This document shows positions 1-12,180 of a DNA stretch of 64,000 nt, piece after piece; the stretch's first letter is position 1; every line of letters starts with the position of its first letter. The position numbers and the translations under genes are program-made. Below the pieces are notes generated by a model. It saw nothing but the letters and a program-made list of their open reading frames with translations. It was not told the origin of the DNA and did not search any database. The stretch covers positions 162,276,602 through 162,340,601 of the forward strand of contig NC_091132.1 of NCBI RefSeq assembly GCF_040183065.1, written 5' to 3'. Source of the DNA: Periplaneta americana. Taxonomy: Eukaryota; Arthropoda; Insecta; Blattodea; Blattidae.

Positions 1-1671
<1,671 letters not shown>

Positions 1672-1699
1672 GTGAAACATAAAGATAATGCAAAATATA

Positions 1700-1900
1700 A
1701 ATTATATTAGCTTTATAAGTAAATATGTATTTACATATAAATCCTTTCCCTGGTTATTACTAACTGAAAATTGTGTGATGAAAGAATAATGGAACAGAGA
1801 AAAATTCTCTCCGGCACCAGGATTTGAACCCGGGTTTTCAGCTTTATGTGCTGATGCTTTACGCACTAAGCCATACCGGATACCCATCCCGGTGTGGGAC
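1700..1900 (-). mobile_element. tRNA-derived SINE with a foldable cloverleaf head
   Basis: On the minus strand 1880-1810 folds as a complete 71-nt tRNA: a 7-bp acceptor (TCCGGTA/TGCCGGA), a D arm GCTT/AAGC, an anticodon arm TCAGC/GCTGA with loop ACATAAA, and a T arm CCGGG/CCTGG with loop TTCAAAT. The A-box and B-box are intact. The loop has C instead of U at position 33 and anticodon ATA. An unrelated body (GAGAGAATTTTTCTC...) follows at once, and I recall the combination as a dispersed cockroach repeat, so I call a SINE rather than a tRNA gene. Ends are approximate and no TSD was found. Confidence 0.7.
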
Positions 1901-2249
1901 AGAATCGTCTAAAAAAAAAACATATATATATATATATATACGAAAATTGTGTTACGGGTGTCACCAAATTCGGACACATAGACATGTACATACATCTTTC
2001 CAGGAAGAAAACTGTCAATCAACTGATGGTACGCGAACAATTATTGTAGTACAGTATGTTGAATATTTTGGCAATTTGCATGTTTGGAAGCAAAACCTTT
2101 ATTTTATGCTTCTTATCAGAAAAGAACAAGAAAATTGTGTTAACGTATTTTTGAATACCTGTAGAGATCTTGTGCACATATATGTAAAGTTGGAAATGCA
2201 TTCCAAATAATCATCTAAATTTCTCGTCATTATTTACTCACTTTTCCAG

Positions 2250-2332
2250 GAAGATTTGTTCGATGTGGACAGAGTTCAGCAGGAACTCAAAGCCGAAATA
2301 TCTTCAGAGGAGGAAGAAGTTTTCCCTGAGAG
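2250..2332 (+). CDS. Zinc-finger unit A, penultimate coding exon (acidic linker)
   Basis: The 83-nt exon follows TTTTCCAG and ends at AG|GTGAGT. It encodes EDLFDVDRVQQELKAEISSE and then EEEVFPE, with an Arg codon split 2+1 across the intron. The exon at 18430 in unit B and the one at 47600 in unit C have the same length and phase. Joined to 5574 it runs in frame into the finger array. The segment is acidic, with no known fold visible; it is a linker between N-terminal acidic exons and DNA-binding fingers. The first exons of unit A must lie left of the window. Confidence 0.85.
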
Positions 2333-3281
2333 GTGAGTACTGTGCTGGTTATGCTCCTTCCATTCTTTCACAGCTTCATCTAATGACGAAGGACATAAAT
2401 TTTATAACGCGTAAGTTAATACTATATCTGCTGCTTTATTATTCAGCTGTCCTGTGGGAACCATGATATTCGTGAAGTGTAGGATCATATGGCATTATTT
2501 TGATTGGTAACATTTCTACTGCATCTGCAATCCCTGTGTGTCGAGCTAGTTGGCTGCTTTTCTGCAGTTTAATTCGAATGCCTGAAAGTTGCGACGAGTT
2601 TTTATGGGCCTGGTCCATATATTTTTGCAACCATGGCTTGGCTGCAACTCTCCATCTCCCTGTTCATACTTCTCTGCATTTTAGCGTTCTGTTCCGTATC
2701 AGATTATCATATTATGAATGCAAGCATCTTAATCTTAAAGAGCTATTTGATATTGATACCGTTCTATGATTTTTGAAGCATGACTTTGAATGCGTTGTGG
2801 AGGAAAACGCTTCTACTTCATATGTATTAATGAATATATCTAGGTAGTGAAGATGACGTTCAACACGAGACGCTATTTAAACAAAATCTGCGTGTATCTT
2901 AATTAAACGTGCGCTTTCAATTCGATCCTTTCAATATTCTCACCAGATTGTTTGCATACGCGAATTGAAAATTGAACAGTGTAGATACAGCTTTAATATA
3001 TCGTGATGTAACCGACTGTATAAGGAATGCATGTAGTTCACTCGTGATGAGTACGTTTTCACTTATAAAGCCAATTTTGCTTGTTGCATGTATTTCAGTG
3101 CATCTACTTTGATATTATTCCGATTTTGCCTTCAAAATTGCTGAAGACTTTGGAATGAGGTTTTCTTGCATTGCCTTTGTACTTATTTCTAACCTTTCTT
3201 CTTTTCTTGCAAATTCCACTCATCCATATTTTTGTTTTCGATTATTTTATTACGTTTTGAGGTTAGCTGTGTTTATGACGA

Positions 3282-3282
3282 A

Positions 3283-3316
<34 letters not shown>
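3282..3316. repeat. (AT)n microsatellite
   Basis: A run of TA dinucleotides with one interruption (ATGTA). It is absent at the equivalent place in copy B (about 22310), so it expanded in copy A. Confidence 0.9.
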
Positions 3317-3317
<1 letters not shown>

Positions 3318-3340
3318 GTCACTGCTTTCAATAACAAGGC

Positions 3341-3387
3341 TCATGGCCTTCGGAATTACGATTTTGCTATAATTCCGAAGGCCATGA
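3341..3387. repeat. Perfect hairpin, 18-bp arms
   Basis: TCATGGCCTTCGGAATTA at 3341-3358 is the exact reverse complement of 3370-3387, with an 11-nt loop. The copy B equivalent (22364-22403) has mismatches. It sits at the 5' border of the Penelope-like remnant. Confidence 0.85.
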
Positions 3388-3489
3388 TGACTTAATTCAG
3401 AATTGAATTAATTACAAATCACAAAAAACTTAAGAATACAACACAAACACAAGACCACAAAGAATACATCACACTAACATAAGAAAACA

Positions 3490-4000
3490 AAAACACACAC
3501 AAGATTGCAGGCTCATTCTAGAAATTAAAGTACAACATCGAATGCAGAACAAATAATACTCTACAAAAACATCTCAACACACAAACAAACAAATACAACC
3601 ACACAGGCTTACACAAACTCAAATGTAACAACTGCAACAACTTGTATATAGGACAGACATGCTGATAATTTCAAACATGTTACAAAGAACACATCACAGC
3701 CATAACAAAACTACAAAACACTTCTACATATGGAGACAAATCACCACACCCACAGAGACATAACACAGACATGGAAATTCTACCATTTCGACCAAATGCC
3801 AGAAAGTAAACACAATAGAAGAAAATTCAAATGTATAGTTACACAAAAAACACATCCATATGAAATTCTCAACACACAACTCAATTTCAGAACATACACA
3901 CTCTTCGACACCAGATTACACTATAGAAACACATCCTCAACTGGTTGAAACAAGTTTACCAGGTACTGTAATATTTAACACGCAAAATATATATAATACA
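3490..4000 (+). mobile_element. Penelope-like retroelement remnant (GIY-YIG region), copy A
   Basis: A broken frame reads HKLKCNNCNNLYIGQT, then KEHITAI, then HTHRDI, MEIL/WKFYH, and a final NTQLNFRTYTLFDTRLH. A CxxC followed by LYIGQT and a downstream KEH is the layout of the GIY-YIG nuclease at the C-terminus of Penelope-like elements. It is followed by AACCAGGTACTGTAATATTT, which I recall as a common 3' end of such elements. Several stops and frame changes are present, so it is a relic. The copy at 22440-23080 shows it predates the A/B duplication. Confidence 0.6.
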
Positions 4001-4164
4001 TATTGCGGAGTGATACATTGTTAAAAGTTGTATAATCAAGATGTATAATTGATTTTATTTTAAATGTGTATTAGTTTGGGAAATGCAAACAAATGAAACA
4101 CCATTAAGTTAAATTACAAATAGTTAATTTTGGTTTAGTATCATTTTGGTAAAAAAGGCTCTAA

Positions 4165-5212
4165 TGCCGAGTTTCTGAAAAGACAGTTACCTCAATATAC
4201 AGTGTTATCTATGATTTAACGTACTTAATTGTTAAAAATTAGTTTCCAAAAACATATATTATTGTCATCTTTACAGTTATCTATGCTTCAACTGCTAACT
4301 GTATTTCGCCCTGTATTTACCTGGCTGTTAGTACTGATTCGAACAAATACCAACATGCGACGTTACTGCATTACTGTTTTGTAAACTATTATAACCGATA
4401 TTAAATAATATAGATCACAATAAATTGTTTTATTATATTATCTGTATAGTTTTAAAAATTTGGAGTTGTATTTACTTCACTTAAGGTAAATGTCTCTTAT
4501 TTCTATGACATATTAGGATGATAATATGTTTTAAAAACAATTTTGAACATCGCAAGTTAAATTTTCGTCATCAACTAAAGATTCTATGTCGTCAGTCGAG
4601 GAGGAGTATTTTATTCTTGCATGTTCTACCAATGCCAATCGTGTTTCGGACTCTGAAAAGTCGATTTGAATTCATGCAAGCATTCATATGGACGAATGTA
4701 AAATATTTTGATATGTTTATCGGAATGGCTGCCATAGCCACAAAGCTGAATATAGTTGCAGTTTGGAAGCAGAAGTTACATCTAGCCCTCTTTTCAATAG
4801 TATTATTTACATCGATGACCACGCCAAATACCAACAGTTATTGCTTTTTAATCATATTATGATTGAGATAGAAGTGTACAAGTACACTATCGTTTGTCAC
4901 ATAATTCTTTAATTAAAAAGCCTTCCACCTACTTGTACAGAGCTCACTGTTTACATATCAGCCACATTAATGGTGAAAACTCCTGTAAACAAAAGTAACT
5001 CTAAATGACTAAAAAATCACAAAGAAATACTGGTGGACACATCTATGGACGATAATAGATATTCAACTTGAAGTTACCTCTACTATTAGTTACAAGCACT
5101 GATAAATCTACAGTCAACTTTCCGGGAAACTCATGACAGTTATCACTGCAGTTAAATTTATGAGAACAGTTAAGTAACTGAGAGTTAACTGAGGTGTACC
5201 AGAAACCGGACA
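4165..5212. mobile_element. Copy-A-specific 1.05-kb insertion with imperfect TIRs (possible PIF/Harbinger-type MITE)
   Basis: Copy B (about 23243) lacks this segment. The left end reads TGCCGAGTTTCTGAAAAG and the right end, reverse-complemented, TGTCCGGTTTCTGGTAC, so they are imperfect inverted ends sharing GGTTTCTG. CAGTTAC/AGTTAAC motifs recur next to both ends. No frame matches a protein I recognise. The flank shows CTAA on the left but no clean duplicate on the right, so the superfamily is a guess. Confidence 0.5.
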
Positions 5213-5573
5213 CAACTATTTCAAATATAGTAAGTCAAAATATGCAGCAATGGAAAAAGGTGCTCTAAACTATAGTAAAAGGAAAAACTTAACTAGTATT
5301 ATAATGATTTTTATTAATTTGCAGGGATCCCTTTATAGCCAACAGAGGCAAGTTCCGAAGGTTTCTAAAAAAATGTTTCCTTTATGAAACTTATGCAGGT
5401 GTTTCCACTTTGTGCCACTAGCTCCAAATAACATGCCGTAGTTATGAATTGTTTTGAGCTGCTTTTTTTTTTCCCCCAAGATAATACGTCATTGTAGTAC
5501 ATTATGCTTAATATAGTCGAACTTCACCGCATTGAGTATTGAGCACTCTAATTTATTTTTCTTTTCATATCAG

Positions 5574-6540
5574 GATTGTGAATATTGTTGAGAATCGTCT
5601 GTCACAAGAATGCGCTAGTGTTCATCGTGAAGAAGACCAGTTGACACAGTGTGGTAACCACAGTGGTGACAATTCAAATATTAGTAACATAAATCATAGT
5701 TCTATCAAATTTAATTTAAGCAATGAGGTTTTTGTAACACCTCAAACACTGAATGTTCATTTTGACGTACCTGCAGACAAGACGTCGTTCCAGTGTGATG
5801 TCTGTGGGAAGAATTTTTTTAAATCAAGTGACGTAAAGAAGCATGCAATCTTTCACACTGGCGGGAAGCCGTATCATTGCAATGTGTGTGGGAAGTCATT
5901 TAGAAGATCCTGGAATTTCAAGGTTCATGCACGTATGCATACCGGGGAGAGACCATTCAAATGCGAGGTGTGTGGAAAATCTTACTTACAATTGGCAGGA
6001 TTAAAGAAACATTTGCTGATACACAGCGGCGAAAGGCCTTTCAGATGCCAAGCTTGTGGGAAGTGTTTCTCTCAGAAGGAACATTTGAAGAATCATGCAC
6101 GGATACACACAGGCGAAAGGCCATTCAATTGCAAGGTGTGTGGCAAGCGTTTCACGGAAAAATGTCATTTAAGTACGCATGCACGCATACATACAGGGGA
6201 AAGGCCGTTTAAGTGCGAAGTTTGTGGGAAGTGTTTTTCGGAAAATGGATGGTTACGCAGGCATGCTCGGGTACATTCTGGCGAGAGGCCATTCAAATGC
6301 AATGTGTGTGGGAAGTGTTTCACTCAATCCGGGCACTTACGTAAACATGCACGCATGCACACGGGCGACAGGCCATTCAAATGCGAGTTGTGTTTGAAGT
6401 GTTTCACACAATCGGGACACTTACGTAAACACTCACGCATGCACACTGGCGAAAGGCCATTCAAATGCGAGGTGTGTGGAAAGAATTTCATAGATAAGGG
6501 CCATTTAAGAACCCATGCCCGTATACATACACGTAATTAA
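5574..6540 (+). CDS. Zinc-finger unit A, terminal exon with nine C2H2 fingers
   Basis: The exon begins after TCAG at 5573; its first G completes the Arg codon of the previous exon. After about 75 residues of linker (IVNIVENRLSQEC..., weakly conserved with unit B) come nine consecutive C2H2 fingers starting at about 5790, of the C-x2-C-x12-H-x3-H type joined mostly by TGERPF linkers, which mark sequence-specific DNA binding. Predicted contact residues (-1,2,3,6): KSDK, RWNV, QAGK, QEHN, ECHT, EGWR, QGHK, QGHK, DGHT. Fingers 7 and 8 have the same contacts, suggesting recent finger duplication. The stop TAA follows HTRN where the linker Arg should be, and finger-like sequence continues in frame to about 6590. 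Role inferred: nuclear DNA-binding regulator, target unknown. No KRAB, ZAD or BTB domain is seen in the exons present. Confidence 0.9.
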
Positions 6541-6600
6541 CCAGTTATTTGCGAAATTTGTGGGAAGTGTTACTGTACACACAGACGATATGCAATATAA
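6541..6600 (+). pseudogene. Remnant of a tenth finger after the unit A stop
   Basis: The same frame continues as PVICEICGKCYCTHRR and then decays, with another stop at about 6598. The start matches the first half of a finger (C-x2-C-GKC). This is untranslated unless the TAA is read through. A homologous stop is found in unit B. Confidence 0.75.
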
Positions 6601-7126
6601 TGCGGCTATTCCGAAATCTACAAAACACCTACTTCCCGAACACAGTCGAAAGAATTTTTAAAACATATCTCTGGAATATATGTTACGTTTATGTGAAGCT
6701 AGAAAGCCATATTTGGTTACAATTTATGGTACATTTACAGTGAGGATTTCAGTGTTGCGGCCCCTTTGAATGCGTCTGCTTACTAGGGGTAAGCTACAGC
6801 CACCACAGTATGAATGTCATCCTTTGCTCTCTTCATTGCGCATGCTCTAATCGTGTGAACGCCGATACTAGCATAAAACCAAAGTATAGTCTCAAGCGCC
6901 GGAATTCAGATGTTGAATTGTTTGCGCCTTTTTGTGCAGAAGAGTTTTATTTTATGTTGATAGCATTCCAAATATTAATAATAATAATAACAACAGTAAT
7001 GCTCTACTGTGCCAACATTGTAGTACTATATTCCGTAAACATTCAGAGTTACAAATTTAAACATGTACATTTAATCGTATATGAAACAGAACATATGAAC
7101 ATAATATCGTATCATATTTCAACCAC

Positions 7127-7130
<4 letters not shown>

Positions 7131-7176
<46 letters not shown>
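7131..7176. repeat. (TAA)n microsatellite
   Basis: About 15 uninterrupted TAA units. An equivalent but shorter run is present at the aligned place in copy B (about 25354). Confidence 0.9.
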
Positions 7177-7179
7177 TTC

Positions 7180-7400
7180 AAGGATTTAGCAATAGCTTTG
7201 TATTGCATAGTCCATTGATTTACTAAACTACATATTTATGATGATTGGGACATACCATTCCTTGTGGATTTATCAGAAGCTTTGGATTGTATAGATTATA
7301 GTTACCACCTTTTCTAGACCACAAACTATATATTTTGATTTTCACGTTCACCAATGCTATGTAACAAATAATTATGAAAGATAAAATCGTCGAATAAAAT
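7180..7400 (+). mobile_element. Decayed LINE reverse-transcriptase patch, copy A
   Basis: One frame reads FVDLSEALDCIDYS, resembling the RT motif A pattern (hhDhSKAFDxhDH) of non-LTR retrotransposons; copy B (25475-25510) reads MDLSEAFDRIDYRSHL, closer to consensus. The rest is not readable. It predates the duplication. Confidence 0.45.
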
Positions 7401-7517
7401 AAAGTACTGGTACAATGTAATCATATAAGAGGAACACAAAATTTGGTGTAATTTCCCCAGGAATCCCTTTTGGAACCTCTCTTCTTTATAAAATAAAAGT
7501 AAATCTAAATAAGACGG

Positions 7518-8734
7518 TGTGATGCTCCAGCCTTCCCATGGTCCCATGTACCTAGAACCTTTAACCTTTCTCACGGCACACACGTGCATTGAAATTCCTC
7601 TGTAAGATTATATTCAAAAGAGATTCATAAGTTATGACTAAGATAGATAAGGAGTAACGAGGAAGCTCCATCCTGTGTATCGTCCGGCCCTTGTGGTATT
7701 GTTGAAGATGCCTTCTCACGACCACAAGATGAGCCAAGGCTTAAAGGAAGCCATATCATCCTGGTAAATGTGGTATGTGAACCTTGACCCATCCTGTCTT
7801 TTATTGTCTAAATATGGTAACACGTGTCGCCTTGAATACTTTTACTTAACCAATTGTAAACCCTTTCTCATAAACGTAGATGCTTCCTTTGTATTTTTCT
7901 ACCCAATCAGAGAGGGGCGCCAGGGCGTTGTTCGGCGGGTTTTAGTATTTGAAAATCATATAAAATGACGGGGTGAAGGGCTTAGAGACCATTGCAGCGG
8001 GGCACAAGCGAGAAGATTTTGTTCAAGAGATAGGAAGTGAGGAGTAGAGTAGGCGAGGGTGCTATACACTCTGAAGTTCTCCAACGCATCGCATCATAAC
8101 ATCTAAGTGTTGATTTTCACACTTAGTCTTTATTGTAAATATTTTGTACTTAGAAATTACAAGTCTACATTATATAACTAGGACTTAGAAGTTTTCACTC
8201 ATCTTGTGTATGAACATTATTGGACTTTAACTTTTAAAGCGAGGTATCTCTTTGGTTTGGTTACCCGTGGAAGCGTCTTCGTCACAACCATCGTTCTTCG
8301 TCGTCGCCATGAAGTCTTCACTACTATCAATCTGTAAGTGGATAATTGTTTGTTAAACTTAACACAGCCAGATAATAAAAGTTTATCTTTTCTAAAGGGA
8401 AGGCATTGGCATTATGAGAAAAGGGTAGATGATTTTGTTATTTCATTTATTCAATATTTTCTTTAACCTTGAAGTTCATAAAGGAACTTAGCAACTTTGT
8501 TTATTTTACATTTTTAATTACTGATTAATTAATTGATTTTAGTTTATAATATATTTATTTAAAAATAGTGACTGTTTTATTTGTTTGAACCAGTGAACCA
8601 GTGAACCTACCCTCCTCCTCCAAATATCTGACTCTTGGGGTCCGTAGCGTCGATTATAGAATTGATAGGGAGCTAACCCAAGAACCCTAGGTCCTCCCTT
8701 TCATCCCCTATAAATCCGTCCCTGGGGTATGACA
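7518..8734. mobile_element. Solo LTR (1217 bp) inserted only in copy A
   Basis: The segment begins TGTGATGC and ends GTATGACA (TG...CA, with short inverted ends) and is flanked by ACGG on both sides (7514-7517 and 8735-8738). Copy B (25708-25717) runs straight across the site without it. No internal gag/pol region is present, so this is what recombination between two LTRs leaves. A TATA-like CATATAAAATG lies at about 7955. A 4-bp TSD fits Gypsy- or BEL/Pao-like integrases. The orientation is not certain. Confidence 0.75.
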
Positions 8735-8738
8735 ACGG

Positions 8739-9077
8739 AATATATGACTGCAAATGATGATGGAATCGAAGTTGAAGGGCATAATGCAAAACTAAGTAAG
8801 TTGAAAATTTCAAATATTTGGCTGCAGTATTGCAACAACTCAGATAATCAAAATGAGAAGTAGATGTGCGGAAATATGAAAGGAAGTGAGCTCTTGGGAT
8901 GTTAAAATCTTGACTCTGGAGCAACAACATATTGACCAAAAGGAACAGAATTATTTATATATATTGATCGCTGTACAGAGCAGAGACTAGGGCAATAAAT
9001 AGGGACAAGAAGCAAAATTAAGAGCCACTGAAATGGTCTTCAGAGAAGAGGAACTAGAAAATTGCAAGACAGAAGAG

Positions 9078-9150
<73 letters not shown>

Positions 9151-10473
9151 GTATAATACAAAGGGAAGCAATTAATGTAGAAAAAAGATTTATTACTGGT
9201 AGATGTTACAAATGAAAAAAGGGATGAAAGCTGGAAGAATACCAAAAAATTAATATGAAGATTGGAACTTGATGGAAGCATAGGAAAGGAAGATCAATTG
9301 AAAAATAGATGGAAGGAGTTGGACGGTGTAGAGGTTGAAAATATTAGAAGATGAATATAAGTTGCATAGGGAACAGTTGCGAAAAAAGAATTAAATTTAC
9401 CATTTTTTTATGGCTAACAAGTTTGTTTGGTTGAATAAAACTTCAGCATTGTATAAAATCCTAATAAATACTAATGTATTAATTTTATAGTATTATAATA
9501 CGTGTTGACTTGATCTATAATGGTGTACAGCAGCTATGGGCATAGGTAAGCATAGAGGGCGAATGAAAATCTCCCTCTCTTCTCACGAGCCTTGGTGTGT
9601 CTTAGTGAGATGCTCTCATGGATTTGATCTCGCAGTATGTTAACAGAGAAGCTGTGCACAAAGGAGTGTAAACATTAGAAAAACATATGGAAGAATGTAC
9701 TATCTCATATGAATTGGCATAGTTTGCATCTAATGGAGAATTTAAAATTTATTTTTCTTCCAATTCCATATTAAAATCTTTTACCAGATCCATATAGGTC
9801 ACTTTGTTTTCATGGACTCATCTGAATTATAACATATCCTGGGATCAGTATTTGAATCAGGGTTAAGCATAACGTAACACTGTAAAGATGGAATGCCTGA
9901 GAAATAAGCCTATAAAATATAACATCACTTTCAAGACCAACAATTCTGCATGAATTCTGTAGTGCCTTTGTGTGTTATATGCTTTTATATTTTGTAACTG
10001 TATTTACATTACACACAATGCATTTTATCATCTGTGAATATCATGAAATTAGCATTTTCTCATTCCTTTCGAAACATTGAAGCCTTCTTTTACGACAAAT
10101 GTCATTTCGAACCCGTGTAGTCGTAGATTACACCACTGTTCATTGCAGGTGATGTTCAGGAGTAGTAAATATACTATGTTCAGCGTACACCGAGGAGTGG
10201 GTATACATGCCATGCTTTTTTGGCCCTTAGTGTCATGAATGTCCTTGGCTGATGTCTATCAATCTACTACCACCATCACTGCCATCACTTCCACTACTAG
10301 AACTAAGTGGTCTGTAGGAATAAAATACCTTTTTTACCACTCTCTTCATGGCATAGATATTCTTTTAAACAAAATCAAGTCTTGAAATGGAACCAAACTA
10401 TTCTAAGAACGGCACTACCTTACAAACTGCAAGGGAGGGGGGATTTAGGAAGACCCTATTCCAGAGTGATATA
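8739..10473 (+). other. Duplicated noncoding flank, copy A
   Basis: This aligns with 25715-27205 and 28456-28637 in copy B. Apart from the AT microsatellite I see no gene or element in it; short frames have no recognisable domain and are not conserved between copies. Confidence 0.5.
9079..9150. repeat. (AT)n microsatellite, about 70 bp
   Basis: A nearly pure AT run. The copy B equivalent (about 26060) has only a short AT stretch, so it expanded after duplication. Confidence 0.95.
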
Positions 10474-11299
10474 CAGTGACACCCCATTAATACACGCCCG
10501 TTTCTTACGTTTTCTCGCATTATAAGAACTTTTCGTCCGATGCCTTCACATCCCTATATAAAATCATGCAAAATCCATCACATAATATGCACTTCATTCC
10601 GTTTAATACACTTTTTCTTCTTTTGAAAATTCTAAAATATCGTTCTGTAAATGACACTGAGAAAATTTTCTTGGACTTCTACATTTACAACTATGGCTTG
10701 CATGATCAAGAATTTGTAACGGACTTTATTTGGTAAATACAATAGAATGGAATGCAACCTTTGAGTACTTACAAGACTACTGTTTTCAGAGCCTGTTGTT
10801 GCTCCCTGTTTTAATTCACATTGTCACTGATGACTAGACGAAGTGGACGTGGAAGCGGAAGACAATCCAAATCCTTCTCATAACAAAGCCCTTGCCACAG
10901 TGTCTGTTATTCGTAGATTCATTAATGTTTTGGAGTCAAATTACTGATGTCACGATTTAAATCGTGTGGAAAATGCAGTTTATTCACAGTACTGGATTAT
11001 GTGCAAGACAGAAAACAGGTTTTGAATTTTTTAAATATTGGACACTTCAATTGATAAGACAGTGTATTTGTTCTGACATTTTCTGAAAGGAAAGAAAATA
11101 AAATAACTTTTTATCCTGCGTAATAATTACATGATTTGATCCTTAAATTTCTTCAACATATGTTTATGCTGATTCATAATGTACCTTTGTGTTAAAATTT
11201 AAAAAATCCAAAAATGACCCACTCTTGCTATGATGCTGTGCCGTATAATACGCTATTTTTATGCGGTGCCTTGAAGAACGTCTTACAGAGGTTTTATTG
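10474..11299 (+). mobile_element. pogo/Tigger-type transposon relic, copy A
   Basis: The ends are TA|CAGTGACACCCC and TTTTATTG|TA; the better-preserved copy at 28638-29446 ends CAGTGAAACCCC...GTTGCACTG between TA dinucleotides. Around 10840-10950 a frame reads DEVDVEAEDNPNPSHNKALA followed by TVSVIRRFINVLESN, resembling the C-terminal tail of Tigger transposases. Internally deleted and full of stops. Older than the A/B duplication because both copies carry it. Confidence 0.6.
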
Positions 11300-11721
11300 T
11301 ATTTCTGTAGTCACGTAATGGGCAAATTACGTCACCCGAAACTGCAAAAGGGAACAGCAGTCAACCTTTTTACAGAAGAACTACAATTTATTACTATAAT
11401 ATTATGACTTTAGTTACATTTGACGATATTTATTGATAGGCTATTCCATGAGACATAATTTCCTTTACCAGTACTGCTAGAACATTTAACAAGCCAAGTT
11501 TAATTGGACACTATCAAAAATCAACTCTGGCAGGAGTGAATTAACGTAATTCAAAGATTTTGCAATCCAAAAGACACAGTGATTCATTTAAAATTTTCAC
11601 CGCAAATATTTCTGAAATAAAAGTGATATTGATGTGCTGTTTTCACGGAATTGAAGTCTAAGTAAGGGCTCATAATTGTAGTCCATACATAGATTTTAAT
11701 AATTTATAGGATGTATTTTTT

Positions 11722-12180
11722 TTAGAAAGTTTCATTTCTTTCATTTGGAACAATAGCTATCGACATGAACAAAATAATACCAATGCATCGACCAGGTAGG
11801 TGTTGACACATGTGCATGCGGATCTTCGTATGGCAATATAGAGGGGCTCCGTATTGTTGGAAAATGAACCCCTGTTCCTCGTGCGTGATTTGTGGCAGTA
11901 GCTGAAATGAGATCGATGGACTGTACTGGTTGTGTAATAAATGCAGACAGCAACTTCTACACATGGCCACCCCTTTCACCGAATGTCACAGTGTGCAATT
12001 TCTTTTTATGGGGTTTCTTGAAGGACAGTGTCTACATACCTGCACTTCCAGCGGTGTTCACCGAATTGAGAAGGCACATTAACACAGCAATCAGGAACAT
12101 CACACAAGACGTGCTTGAGAGAGTTTAGCAAAAAATGGAATCACCACCTAAACTTCTGCCATATAATACTTGGGGATCAA
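11722..12180. mobile_element. Mariner-type transposase relic with an internal inversion
   Basis: On the minus strand (about 11910-11785) one frame reads FIFQQYGAPLYCHTKIRMHM and then CQHLPGRCIG, matching the FQQDGAPPHY...LPGRWIG block. On the plus strand from 11965 another reads WPPLSPNVTVCNFFLWGFLK and then DSVYIPALP...TELRRHINTAI, the WPPRSPDLTPCDFFLWG block that should follow directly. The two pieces face opposite ways, so the first was inverted after insertion. Catalytic Asp residues are replaced (QQDG to QQYG, SPDLT to SPNVT). Not functional. Confidence 0.65.

Larger units (their letters stand above)
2333..5573 (+). other. Intron of unit A before the finger exon
   Basis: The donor GTGAGTAC is at 2333 and the acceptor CATATCAG at 5566-5573. 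The intron contains a block at 2470-2830 that occurs three times in the window (see 18650-20640 and 21860-22200), an AT microsatellite, an 18-bp-arm hairpin, a Penelope-like remnant and a copy-specific insertion at 4165-5212. I see nothing else in 2850-3250. Confidence 0.7.
6601..7517 (+). other. 3' flank of unit A
   Basis: This aligns with 24790-25720 in unit B. It holds no supportable gene. It contains a (TAA)n run at 7131-7176 and, just after, a decayed reverse-transcriptase-like patch. Confidence 0.6.
1950..11733 (+). repeat. Segmental duplication, copy A (partner 18115-29766)
   Basis: Starting near GTGTTACGG and ending near TTTTTTTAGAAAGTTTCATT, this stretch aligns block by block with 18115-29766: intron DNA, penultimate exon, Penelope remnant, finger exon, 3' flank, RT remnant, pogo relic. 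Copy-specific insertions interrupt the alignment: 4165-5212 and 7518-8734 here, 18893-20493 and 27214-28455 in copy B. Ends are set by where I lose similarity by eye, and some intron segments (for example 2850-3250) do not align. Confidence 0.8.

Noticed and set aside
1810-1880. Functional tRNA gene (Tyr-like, anticodon ATA)
   Set aside because: C at position 33 and attachment to a SINE body argue for a SINE head.
3730-3948. 72-codon frame as a small host gene
   Set aside because: It is part of the decayed Penelope-like GIY-YIG region and is broken differently in copy B.
7131-7176. CRISPR-like or structured repeat array
   Set aside because: Simple TAA microsatellite; no spacers, and the genome is eukaryotic.
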